This document shows, piece by piece, positions 55,198 through 63,141 of a DNA stretch of 64,000 nt (within the stretch, counting starts at the first letter, position 1; each line of letters starts with the position of its first letter). Under the pieces are notes generated by a model, which was given only the letters and a program-made list of their open reading frames with translations, did no database searches and was not told where the DNA came from. The position numbers and the translations under genes are program-made. The stretch is from Rhodococcus oxybenzonivorans (GTDB lineage: Bacteria > Actinomycetota > Actinomycetes > Mycobacteriales > Mycobacteriaceae), in the NCBI RefSeq assembly GCF_003130705.1, contig NZ_CP021355.1:372001-436000 (forward strand), given 5' to 3'.

Positions 55198-57216
55198 ATG
55201 ACTGACATGACACGGATAGATACCGTCCTCGTCGCCAACCGCGGTGAGATCGCGGTGCGGGTAATCCGCACCCTGAGGACCATGGGAATCCGCTCGGTCG
55301 CGGTATACAGCGAAGCGGATCGGGACGCGCGGCATGTCCGCGAGGCCGACACCGCAGTGCTGCTCGGCCCGGCCGCCGCCCGGGAGAGCTACCTGGTGAT
55401 CGAGAAGGTGATCGCGGCCGCCCAGACCACCGGAGCTCAGGCGATCCATCCCGGATACGGGTTCCTGTCGGAGAACTCCAAGTTCGCCGGGGCCTGCGCA
55501 GACGCCGGCATCGCCTTCCTCGGCCCGTCCGCTCACGCCATCGAGGTGATGGGCGACAAGATCACCGCCAAGAACGCCGTCGCGAAGTTCGACGTGCCCG
55601 TCGTACCCGGCATCGCCCGGCCCGGCCTCTCCGACGACGAACTGATCGCGGCCGCAGGCGAGATCGGCTACCCGGTCCTCGTCAAGCCGTCGGCGGGCGG
55701 CGGCGGCAAGGGCATGCGTCTGGTCGAGGAGCCCGGGGCGTTGGCCGACGCCCTGCGCAGTGCACGCCGGGAGGCCGCGTCCGCGTTCGGTGACGACACC
55801 CTGTTCCTCGAGCGATTCGTGCTGCGGCCCCGGCACATCGAGGTGCAGATCCTCGCCGACGGGCACGGCAACGTTGTCCATCTCGGTGAGCGCGAGTGCA
55901 GTCTGCAGCGTCGCCACCAGAAGGTCATCGAGGAGGCGCCCTCGCCCCTGCTCGACGAGGCGACGCGGGCCCGGATCGGCGAGGCGGCGTGCAACACGGC
56001 GCGCAGCGTCGACTACTCCGGAGCGGGAACGGTCGAATTCATCGTCTCCGCCGACAAGCCGGACGAGTTCTTCTTCATGGAGATGAACACCCGGCTTCAG
56101 GTCGAACACCCGGTGACCGAACTCGTCACCGGCCTGGACCTGGTCGAGTGGCAGGTGCGGGTGGCCGCGGGTGAGCCGCTCGGCTTCACCCAGGGCGACA
56201 TCACCCTCACCGGACATGCCATCGAAGCCCGCGTCTACGCCGAGGATCCGAGCCGAGGCTTCTTGCCGACCGGTGGTCTCGTCGCCGACGTGATCGAACC
56301 CGCCGGCCCCGGAATCCGCGTCGACTCCGGGCTGCAGCCCGGCACCGTGGTGGGCAGCGACTACGACCCGATGCTGGCGAAGGTCATCGCGCACGCCGAC
56401 GACCGCGCCGGTGCGCTGCGGAAACTGGACCGGGCGCTGGCCGGCACCGGTGTGCTCGGTGTGGTGACCAACATCGAGTTCGCGCGCTTCCTGCTCGCCG
56501 ATCCCGACGTGGTGGCGGGCAACCTCGACACCGGTCTGCTCGACCGCCGGCTCGAGGACTTCGTCGCTGCGGAGGCCACCGATGCCGCCCTCATCGCCGC
56601 GGCCGCTTTCCGCTGGTTGCAGCGCTGGCCCGAGCGTGCACAGGCCGATCCGTGGGACGTGCCCAGCGGCTGGCGGGTCGGGGTTCCCGCGCCCACCAGT
56701 ATTCGGCTGGCATCGCCGACGCGGACCGACCACGTGCGCATCACGGGCAGTCCGTCCGAGGCCACCGCGCAGGTCGAGGACGGCGACACCCTGTCCCTGA
56801 CGGCGGCCCTCGACGGAACCACCCTGTCCGTCGTGATCGACGGCAGACGTGAAACCTACCGGGTCGCCCAGACCGACGGGCACATCTGGCTCGCCGGATC
56901 CGAGGGCACGACGATGCTCCGGGAAGTCGAGGAGCTCAGCGTCCGCACAGGTGACGTCCACGCCGGCGAGGCCGAGATCACCAGCCCCATGCCCGGATCC
57001 GTCATCGCCGTCGGCGCCGAAGCGGGCTCCCACGTCACCGCGGGCCAGAGCCTCGTCGTCGTCGAGGCGATGAAGATGGAGCACTCGCTCACCGCACCCA
57101 TCGACGGCGTCGTCGACATCCTCGTCGCACCCGGTGACCAGGTGATGGTCGACCAGCTGCTCGCACGAGTCACCCCGCACACCGACACCACCGACACGAA
57201 AGAAGATGCGTCATGA
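55198..57216 (+). CDS. accA1: Acyl-CoA carboxylase alpha subunit (biotin carboxylase/BCCP)
   Basis: 672 residues. Biotin carboxylase domain (about 1-450) with the ATP-grasp glycine loop [14 protein letters not shown] and [14 protein letters not shown]. The C-terminal biotinyl domain holds [14 protein letters not shown] with the biotin-accepting Lys. It carboxylates biotin with ATP and bicarbonate. The stop overlaps the MaoC start by four bases, so accD1-accA1-maoC-citE form one operon. Confidence 0.92.
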   Translation: MTDMTRIDTVLVANRGEIAVRVIRTLRTMGIRSVAVYSEADRDARHVREADTAVLLGPAAARESYLVIEKVIAAAQTTGAQAIHPGYGFLSENSKFAGACADAGIAFLGPSAHAIEVMGDKITAKNAVAKFDVPVVPGIARPGLSDDELIAAAGEIGYPVLVKPSAGGGGKGMRLVEEPGALADALRSARREAASAFGDDTLFLERFVLRPRHIEVQILADGHGNVVHLGERECSLQRRHQKVIEEAPSPLLDEATRARIGEAACNTARSVDYSGAGTVEFIVSADKPDEFFFMEMNTRLQVEHPVTELVTGLDLVEWQVRVAAGEPLGFTQGDITLTGHAIEARVYAEDPSRGFLPTGGLVADVIEPAGPGIRVDSGLQPGTVVGSDYDPMLAKVIAHADDRAGALRKLDRALAGTGVLGVVTNIEFARFLLADPDVVAGNLDTGLLDRRLEDFVAAEATDAALIAAAAFRWLQRWPERAQADPWDVPSGWRVGVPAPTSIRLASPTRTDHVRITGSPSEATAQVEDGDTLSLTAALDGTTLSVVIDGRRETYRVAQTDGHIWLAGSEGTTMLREVEELSVRTGDVHAGEAEITSPMPGSVIAVGAEAGSHVTAGQSLVVVEAMKMEHSLTAPIDGVVDILVAPGDQVMVDQLLARVTPHTDTTDTKEDAS

Positions 57217-57704
57217 CCGACCTGCTTGCCCATGACGTCACGCGAATCGTGCAGCGGGGCCTGTGGTTCGAGGAGTTCGAACTCGGAGCGGTCTACGAGC
57301 ATCGCCCCGGCCGCACCGTCACCGAGGCCGACAACGTCCTCTTCACCACCCAGACGATGAACACCCAGGCCCTGCACCTCGATGCCGCCTACAGCGAGGG
57401 CACCCAGTTCGGTGAGCGCCTCGTCAACTCGATGTTCACCCTCTCGACGCTGGTCGGGTTGTCGGTCGCGCAACTCACCCAGGGGACCATCGTCGCGAAC
57501 CTGGGATTCTCGGAGATCAGTTTCCCGAAACCGCTGTTCCACGGCGACACGCTGTACGCGGAGACACGCATCGCCGACAAGCGGGAGTCGAAGAGCCGAC
57601 CGGGGGAGGGCATCGTCACCCTCGAGCACACCGGGCGCAACCAGAACGGCGACGTGGTGGCGATCGCCGTGCGCAAGACCCTCGTCCAGAAGAAGCCGTC
57701 GTGA
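57213..57704 (+). CDS. MaoC-family acyl-CoA hydratase
   Basis: 163 residues, single hot-dog domain: [25 protein letters not shown], then [20 protein letters not shown], then [19 protein letters not shown]. The family adds water to trans-2-enoyl-CoA or to mesaconyl/methylglutaconyl-type CoA esters. In leucine-type clusters it follows the carboxylase, as here. Confidence 0.88.
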   Translation: MTDLLAHDVTRIVQRGLWFEEFELGAVYEHRPGRTVTEADNVLFTTQTMNTQALHLDAAYSEGTQFGERLVNSMFTLSTLVGLSVAQLTQGTIVANLGFSEISFPKPLFHGDTLYAETRIADKRESKSRPGEGIVTLEHTGRNQNGDVVAIAVRKTLVQKKPS

Positions 57705-57961
57705 GCTGGGCACTGCCCGGACCGGCCTGGCTGTTCTGCCCGGCCGACCGGTCGGAGCGTTACGCGAAGGCGGCTGCGGCAGCGGATGTCGTGATCCTCG
57801 ATCTCGAGGACGGGGTGGCGCCTGCGGACAAGGAGGCGGCGCGGGTCGCGCTGATCGACACCCCGCTCGATCCGGAGCGAACAGTGGTCCGTGTCAACCC
57901 CGTCGGCACCGACGGCCAAATCCGGACGAAACGATCAAACGCCCGATTCGCGGTCCTCTGA
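57701..57961 (+). pseudogene. CitE/HpcH-like CoA lyase, 3' truncated
   Basis: GTG start overlapping mao[41 protein letters not shown], followed by RVALIDTPLDPERTVVRVNP, is the first 70 or so residues of a HpcH/HpaI-type lyase (DLEDGV binds metal), then a short foreign tail and a stop. A complete protein has about 270 residues and needs later Glu/Asp ligands. A deletion or insertion at about 57920 removed the rest; the DNA after it belongs to other relics. Confidence 0.85.
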
Positions 57962-58081
57962 CCGTGCCAACTGGATGGCAGCCGTTCTGCCGTTGCCGAT
58001 ACTGCCCTGGGGAAACCTGAGCCAGTGGCGATCACAATCCGGGCGCGGTGATCGATCAGATGCTCCGGCGCATCAGTCTGG

Positions 58082-58310
58082 TCACCCATTTTCTTCCTCC
58101 GTCTCCATGAGTTCACGGAGTTTCAGTTTGTTGATCTTTCCGACGGGGGTCAGTGGCATCTCGGTGACGAAGTGGATTCGCTTTGGCGCGGCCACGGGGC
58201 CCTTGAGCAAACGGACAGCGTCCGTGATGACCGCCGGATCGATCGTGCTGGCGGGATCCTTCAATGCCACGGCGGCGACAACCGACTCACCCCACTTCTC
58301 GTCACGACTG
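58082..58310 (-). pseudogene. Acyl-CoA ligase C-terminal fragment
   Basis: Reads DEKWGESVVAAVALKD, TDAVRLLKGPVAAPKRIHFV and TEMPLTPVGKINKLKLREL: the C-terminal domain of an ANL-family ligase including the catalytic Lys. Everything before about 58310 is missing. A relic created together with the CitE truncation. Confidence 0.82.
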
Positions 58311-58396
58311 CCGTTTGCGCCGAGGTCGGTCGATTACCGGGCTTGGCGGGCCGAGGATGTGTTTGCTGCTCGTCCCATGGTTGAGGACGGCCAGAG

Positions 58397-58697
58397 GATT
58401 TGGCTGGGCGAAGGGGGCGCTCGGCAGGCTGTCGGGAACGGCCGCGGCCGAGGACGTGGTCGCGTTCCTCTTCGGACATTCCACCCCAGCTGCCGAAGGC
58501 TTCTCGGCCGGTGAGCGCGTGGTCGCGGCACGCCTGTCGAACGGGGCACTGGGAGCAGATCTTCTTCGCCTCGACGATCCGCTTGTGCCGTTTAGGCCCG
58601 CGCTCGTTGGTGGGGTGGAAGCGCGACTGACGATCCGGCACAGGGCCGCCAGTCGCCAGTTCACTCCCTCAGGGACGGGTGTATCGCTGTGTCTCAC
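58397..58697 (-). pseudogene. WhiB-family regulator, frameshifted
   Basis: From GTG 58697: NWRLAALCRIV (first Cys) then, in a shifted frame from about 58640, SRFHPTNERGPKRHKRIVEA, CSQCPVRQACRDHAL and FGSWGGMSEEERDHVLG, i.e. the other three Cys and the G(V/S)WGG turn of WhiB. One frameshift separates the first iron-sulphur ligand from the rest. The two pieces overlap enough for a single base error, so a sequencing error is possible. Confidence 0.75.
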
Positions 58698-58747
58698 GGT
58701 TCCAAAAGGCCCGCATCACGAGCACTCCTGCGGGGATCGGTGGTTGG

Positions 58748-58773
58748 GCCCCGCACCACCATGGGTGCGGGGC
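58748..58773. terminator. Terminator of the minus-strand ADH
   Basis: GCCCCGCACC (58748-58757) pairs with GGTGCGGGGC (58764-58773), a perfect 10-base stem with a 6-base loop just past the ADH stop. Confidence 0.7.
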
Positions 58774-58781
58774 ACGGGCGG

Positions 58782-59891
58782 TCAGGGGACGCTGACGAAG
58801 TTGGTGAAGCCGCCGTGTCGGGCGGGCAGGTCGGCGAGGGCCTCGTTGATCTTCTCGAGCGGGAAGCTGTGATGCTCGAAGACCGACAGGTCGAGGACAC
58901 CGGCGCCGGCGAGGTCGGCCATGTCCTGCGCCTCGGCGGTGGAGAACCACAGGCTTCCGAGGACGCTGATCTGGCTGCACATCAGCGAGAACATGTCCAG
59001 CGGTGGGCGCTCCATCATGCCGCCGATGTCGACGGCCACGCCGCCGCGGCGCAGGGTGGTGATGGCGTCGAGGAACGACTCTGCCGGGGCGCCGGGGCCG
59101 AGTGAGTCTATAACGATGTCGACGCCCTCCCCGTTGTTGTGTTCGCGCACCCAGCTGCGCAGGTCGCCTCCGCCGGCGGGGAGGACGTGGATGCGGTCGG
59201 GGGCGATGGATCGGACGTCCTCGAGGAGATCGGCGTTGCGGCCGGTGCCGAAGATGCGGCTCGCACCGAGCGCGAGGGCGCTCAGGCAGGTGCCCAGTCC
59301 CAGGGTTCCGGAGATGCCGTCGATCAGGACGGTGGAGCCGGGTCCGGCGCCGGCTTTGCGCAGTGCCGAGTATCCGGTGCCGAGGTATCCGAATCGGGCT
59401 CCTTCGTCGAAACTGACGGAGTCGGGCAGCTTCACCAGGTTGCGTTGCGGCGCAGTCAGATACTCGCCGAGCCCGCCGTAGGGGTAGGCGTCGAAGATCT
59501 CCTGGCCGTCGGCGCCGAAGGAGAAGTAGCCCATGAAGGTGTACTTGTCGCAGTTCTGATCGTGCCCCTGCCGGCAGGGGCGGCAGCCGCCGCAGGAGAT
59601 ACCGGGGTTGACGTAGACGCGGTCGCCGACGGCGACATCGGTGACGTGGCTGCCGACGGCGGCGACGACGCCGGCGGAGTCGAGGCCGAAGATGGCGGGG
59701 AGCTCCGGAAGCGGCAGGTAGGGGAACCATTCGCTGTAGGTGGCGAGCACGTTGGAGAGGTTCGGTACGACGTTGCAGGCCTTGACCTGCACCAGCACGT
59801 CGGTCGCCCGCGGTTCGGGGATCGGGAGTTCCTCGATCTTCATCGGCTGGTTGATCTCGTGGAGGCGGGCAACGCGCATGGTCGACTTCAT
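58782..59891 (-). CDS. Medium-chain dehydrogenase with structural but no catalytic zinc site
   Basis: 369 residues from ATG 59891; AGGAG lies about 8 bases upstream. The structural zinc loop CGGCRPCRQGHDQNC is complete and the Rossmann part LIDGISGTLGLGTCL is present. But the usual GHE of the catalytic zinc site reads GLD (in IFGLDSAGV) and the GxCGxD motif reads ACNVVPN. It is therefore more likely a zinc-independent reductase/dehydrogenase of the MDR family. Follows the isochorismatase-fold gene, separated by a hairpin. Confidence 0.82.
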   Translation of the reverse strand: MKSTMRVARLHEINQPMKIEELPIPEPRATDVLVQVKACNVVPNLSNVLATYSEWFPYLPLPELPAIFGLDSAGVVAAVGSHVTDVAVGDRVYVNPGISCGGCRPCRQGHDQNCDKYTFMGYFSFGADGQEIFDAYPYGGLGEYLTAPQRNLVKLPDSVSFDEGARFGYLGTGYSALRKAGAGPGSTVLIDGISGTLGLGTCLSALALGASRIFGTGRNADLLEDVRSIAPDRIHVLPAGGGDLRSWVREHNNGEGVDIVIDSLGPGAPAESFLDAITTLRRGGVAVDIGGMMERPPLDMFSLMCSQISVLGSLWFSTAEAQDMADLAGAGVLDLSVFEHHSFPLEKINEALADLPARHGGFTNFVSVP

Positions 59892-59953
59892 GAAGGGAAC
59901 TCCTGAGGGGTTGTTCGTCTGGCTGGATAGCGGGATGTCAGGCACACGGAGTG

Positions 59954-59985
59954 CTGGTGTGGGCGCCGACGGGAGCCCACACCAG
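59954..59985. terminator. Intergenic hairpin between isochorismatase and MDR genes
   Basis: CTGGTGTGGGC (59954-59964) pairs perfectly with GCCCACACCAG (59975-59985). It lies between two minus-strand genes, so it may attenuate or end transcription coming from the LLM-isochorismatase unit. Confidence 0.6.
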
Positions 59986-60010
59986 TGCGGCCGGCTGCGG
60001 TTCGGTGTGG

Positions 60011-60631
60011 TCAGGCGGTGGTGCCGGTGATCGATGCGGTCAGGGCGGTCCGGATGTCGTCGACGGTGGCGATCTCGGCCAGCAGTCCGAGCGAGTTGAT
60101 GCTCGCCTCGTGCGCTTCGGGGTTGGCCGCCGAGCACGCGTCTTCGACGATCACGACGCTGTAGCCGAGATCGCTTGCAACGCGGGCTGTTCCCTCGACA
60201 GAGGCGTTGGTGGCCACACCGGCGAACAGGAGTGTGGTGATGCCCTTGCCCCGCAGGATGGTGTCGAGGTCGGTCCCGGCGAAGGCGCCGATCCGCTGGT
60301 GCGTGAGCACGATGTCGTCGCCGTGCGGCTTCAGCGGTTCGACGATTTCGGCGAGTTCGCTGCCCTCCTTGAGACAGCCGGACTGGGCGACGATGCCCAG
60401 CAACGGTGAGTTGACCTCGAGGTCGGAGAAGTCGGGTTTCCAGGCGACCCGGGTGTAGACCACGGGGGCGCCGGCCTCGCGGGCCGCGGCGATAAGCGCG
60501 GCGATCTGGTCGATGACGCGGCGTTCGCTCACCTGCTGGTGGAAGAAGTCGGCGAAAGCGCCGGTGGGGCCGACGATGTCGCCCTGGCAGTGAACGGCCA
60601 CGACGGCGGTGGTGCGGGGGTCGAGTTCCAT
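60011..60631 (-). CDS. Isochorismatase-fold protein, catalytic Cys replaced
   Basis: 206 residues from ATG 60631; AGGAGC upstream. The fold is clear (AVVAVHCQGDIVGPTGAF, APVVYTRVAWKPDF, LLFAGVATNASVEGTARVASDLGY). The nucleophile Cys of the GVATNxCVExTAR motif is Ser and the Asp of the DxQND motif reads His (VHCQGD). Cysteine-hydrolase chemistry (amidase, nicotinamidase, isochorismatase-like) is therefore doubtful. Neighbour of an LLM oxidoreductase with 27 bases between, so co-transcribed. Confidence 0.85.
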   Translation of the reverse strand: MELDPRTTAVVAVHCQGDIVGPTGAFADFFHQQVSERRVIDQIAALIAAAREAGAPVVYTRVAWKPDFSDLEVNSPLLGIVAQSGCLKEGSELAEIVEPLKPHGDDIVLTHQRIGAFAGTDLDTILRGKGITTLLFAGVATNASVEGTARVASDLGYSVVIVEDACSAANPEAHEASINSLGLLAEIATVDDIRTALTASITGTTA

Positions 60632-60658
60632 CAATAGCTCCTGGTTCGGGGGGCGTGT

Positions 60659-61732
60659 TTAGACGTGAGCGAGGATCGAGTGCCCGATGTTGTCGATGTC
60701 ACGGGCCGCGGTGAAGGGGTTGGACAGGAAGACCTGGAGGATGTCGACGCCGGCCTCGCGCATCAGGGCGGCCTTGTCCCGCAGCTCGGCGGGTGATCCG
60801 TAGAGGCACCAGTAGTCGACGAGTTCCTTGGTGATGATCGGCCGGTGCCGAGGGTCGAGTCCGCGCAGGTACTTCGCCCAGACGTCGAGGTAGTGCGGCT
60901 GGTCCGGGGCCTTCGGGTCGCCCAAATACTGCTGCGCGGCGGTGATGGAGGCATCGACGATGGGGTCGCCCAGCTGGTCGCGGTGCTGGTCCATCAGGCC
61001 GGCGTTGGTGATGCACGAGCTGATCGGTCCGGAACCGAAGCCGTTGGTGACACCGTCTTCCCAGGTCTCACCGCTGCCGAGTTGGTAGAACCAGGACAGG
61101 GAGACGAGTTTGACCGAACCGGGCGCTCGGCCGGCGCCGGCGACCGCCTTGTCGAGGCGACTGCGGATCAGCTTGATCATCTCGACGTTCGGTCCGAGGC
61201 AGTAGACGACGGCGTCGGCGTACTTGGCTGCTTCGGCGAGTCCGCGCGGTCCGCCGGCGGCCACCCAGATCGGGATGTGGTCGGTGACGTTGTAGAAACC
61301 GCTTTCCTTGTCGAGGAACTCCACCTCCCGGGATTGTCCGAGCCAGTTGTGGGTGACGCGTCGTCCGGCCATCAGCTCCCTCGAGACCTCGATGGCGTGC
61401 GTGAGTTCGGAGATCTTCGCGGGGCGGTTACCCATTGAGCGCAGCGCGTTGTTGGCGGTGCCGATGCCGAGGAAGGTGCGCCCCGGTGCCAGGGCGTTGA
61501 GGGTGGCCATTGAGTTCGCGGTGACCGGGGCGATCCGGGTCAGCGGATTGGTGACCATGGTGCCCAGATTGATCGAGCTGGTCTGGGTCGCTGCGAGCGC
61601 CAGGTACTGGTACGGGTCGGAAAACAGCAAGGGTCCTTCGCCGACACCGAAGTGCGAGAACCCGAGGTCCTCGGCCTGCTTCACCATCGCGACCTGGTCG
61701 ATCCTGGCGCAGGTGCCGATACAGAGTTCCAT
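60659..61732 (-). CDS. LLM-class (luciferase-like) flavin or F420 oxidoreductase
   Basis: 357 residues; AAGGAGAAGAAG precedes the ATG. TIM-barrel features: DLGFSHFGVGEGPLLFSDPY at the N-terminus, NLGTMVTNPLTRIAP, RTFLGIGTANNALRSMG and IPIWVAAGGPRGLAEAAKYAD. Such enzymes use FMN with a reductase or F420. Oxidation or reduction of a small molecule is likely, but the substrate is unknown. Diverges from the GntR gene across the motif-bearing region 61733-62096. Confidence 0.87.
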   Translation of the reverse strand: MELCIGTCARIDQVAMVKQAEDLGFSHFGVGEGPLLFSDPYQYLALAATQTSSINLGTMVTNPLTRIAPVTANSMATLNALAPGRTFLGIGTANNALRSMGNRPAKISELTHAIEVSRELMAGRRVTHNWLGQSREVEFLDKESGFYNVTDHIPIWVAAGGPRGLAEAAKYADAVVYCLGPNVEMIKLIRSRLDKAVAGAGRAPGSVKLVSLSWFYQLGSGETWEDGVTNGFGSGPISSCITNAGLMDQHRDQLGDPIVDASITAAQQYLGDPKAPDQPHYLDVWAKYLRGLDPRHRPIITKELVDYWCLYGSPAELRDKAALMREAGVDILQVFLSNPFTAARDIDNIGHSILAHV

Positions 61733-61968
61733 CTTCTTCTCCTTGCATTGACCCGCTGGTGTGGTTCGACGCCGTGAACGAGGGCGATTGGCTCGCGGGA
61801 TGGGCGATCCGGGACTGTGTGTTCGGGTCCCGGGTCAGGGGCTCGCAAGCGCCGGAAGTGAGCGATTCCGTTGAAAGGGAACGGCATTGAGCGGCGCGAT
61901 CCCGTTCCGGAAGGGTTGCCACCCGACCCGTTGCGCTGGTAAAACAAGCCGTACACCTCAAATTGGAA

Positions 61969-62030
61969 TTCTAGCGTTCCAGATGACCGTAGCTGACAGT
62001 GACGCGGACCACAAGTACTAGAATGCAAGT
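61969..62030. promoter_or_regulatory. Candidate GntR operators in the divergent promoter region
   Basis: TTCTAGCGTTCCAGATG at 61969-61985, and, inverted, ACTAGAATGCAAGT around 62017-62030 (reverse complement ACTTGCATTCTAGT). With the copy at 63011-63026 (TCTAGCATTCCAGTTG) they define GCRTTCYAGW. Placed in front of both divergent genes. Confidence 0.6.
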
Positions 62031-62064
62031 TACTGTGGTGAGCGCCGCAGACGAGGGGGACACC

Positions 62065-62100
62065 ATGGCCAGCGCGCCCGACGAAAGCGTGTACGTATGA
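62065..62100 (+). CDS. Leader peptide in front of gntR
   Basis: Eleven codons (ATG GCC AGC GCG ...), preceded by GAGGGGG, whose stop TGA overlaps the gntR ATG (ATGA). This gives translational coupling. It is probably not a functional protein. Confidence 0.35.
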   Translation: MASAPDESVYV

Positions 62101-62822
62101 GCACCACCAGCACCGATCCGGAGGCTGCCGCCCTTCTCGCGAATGTCCGAAACTCGGGCGCACGGCTCTCGGCCGCCATGTACGACATCCTCAAGACCAG
62201 ACTGCTCGAGGGACGCTACGCGGCCGGGGAAAAGATCGTCGTCGAGTCCATCCGCCAGGAGTTCGGGGTCAGCAAGCAGCCCGTCATGGACGCCCTGCGC
62301 CGACTCTCCAGCGACAAGCTCGTCTACATCTTCCCGCAGAGCGGGTGCGAGGTCGTCTCTTATACCCAGCGTGAGGTCGAGGACTTCTTCACCCTGTTCG
62401 GGGGCTTCGAGGGCACGATCGCCGCGGTCGCCGCCGCCCGCCGGACCGAAACCCAGCTCATCGAGCTGGGCCTGATCTCGTCCCGGATCGATGCACTGCT
62501 CACCTCCCACGACCCCGAGGTGCGCGCGCACGGATACCGCATCCACAATCGCGAATTCCACGCCGCCATCCACACAATGGCGCATTCGCGGATCATGGCC
62601 GAGACCAGCCAGCGGATGTGGGACATGTCCGACTTCCTGATCAACACCACCGGAATCACCAACCCGCTGTCGAGCGCCCTGCCCGAACGCCAGGACGATC
62701 ACCACGCGATCATCGAGGCGATTCGGCAACAGGACGAGGCGGGAGCCCGCGAGGCCATGGAACGGCACATCGTGGGAACCATTTCGGTCATCCGCGACGA
62801 AGCCGACGACTTGGCCGGCTGA
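62097..62822 (+). CDS. GntR-family (FadR subfamily) transcriptional regulator
   Basis: 241 residues. N-terminal winged helix with LSAAMYDILKTRLLEGRYAAGEKI and IRQEFGVSKQPVMDALRRLSSDKLV (residues about 20-75). The all-helical FCD domain contains the metal-binding RIHNREFHAAIHTMAH and a late RQDDHHAIIEAI. FadR-type regulators sense carboxylic acids. It is flanked by the motif sites and the MHS transporter, so it most likely controls uptake and the LLM operon. A clear rho-independent terminator follows. Confidence 0.92.
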   Translation: MSTTSTDPEAAALLANVRNSGARLSAAMYDILKTRLLEGRYAAGEKIVVESIRQEFGVSKQPVMDALRRLSSDKLVYIFPQSGCEVVSYTQREVEDFFTLFGGFEGTIAAVAAARRTETQLIELGLISSRIDALLTSHDPEVRAHGYRIHNREFHAAIHTMAHSRIMAETSQRMWDMSDFLINTTGITNPLSSALPERQDDHHAIIEAIRQQDEAGAREAMERHIVGTISVIRDEADDLAG

Positions 62823-62835
62823 GACGCCCCACAGC

Positions 62836-62877
62836 GGCCCGCCCCCGCAACCACGCGTTGCACGGGCGGGCCTTTTC
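62836..62877 (+). terminator. Rho-independent terminator of gntR
   Basis: GGCCCGCCC (62836-62844) pairs with GGGCGGGCC (62864-62872), followed by TTTTCT. Confidence 0.82.
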
Positions 62878-63003
62878 TATGCCCACCGCCGGTCGAAACA
62901 CCCCTTTGACGGGGACCGGCACCCTGCGCCAGTCAGTACCGCGGGTCGCATCTCGTCCACCGGAGAGACTTGCGTCACCTTCCACGGAGGCGTAGCTTCT
63001 CTT

Positions 63004-63026
63004 CTAGACGTCTAGCATTCCAGTTG
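63004..63026. promoter_or_regulatory. Palindrome and GntR-type motif in front of the transporter
   Basis: CTAGACGTCTAG (63004-63015) is a perfect palindrome overlapping TCTAGCATTCCAGTTG (63011-63026), which matches the site in the gntR promoter region at 15 of 17 positions including spacing. Likely the operator for regulation of the transporter by GntR. Confidence 0.6.
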
Positions 63027-63063
63027 CAATGTTTCTCTCACTTCCCTCAGAGAAAGGAGCGGC

Positions 63064-63141
63064 CATGACGACCGCTTCGCGCAGGTTGGTCCACGCGGCG
63101 CCGGCGTGTTTCGGGCCGCGGATCGGAGAAGCCCGACCGTG
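63064..63141 (+). CDS. Leader peptide overlapping the transporter start
   Basis: 25 codons (MTTASRRLVHAAPACFGPRI and five more) with a strong AAAGGAGC ribosome site. Its stop overlaps the GTG of the transporter (GTGA). Short coupling peptide; whether it is functional is unknown. Confidence 0.4.

Noticed and set aside
53617..57180. Minus-strand frame of about 1187 residues opposite accD1-accA1
   Set aside because: A shadow of the strong third-position G+C bias of the real genes; no domain is recognisable and it covers two well-supported plus-strand genes.
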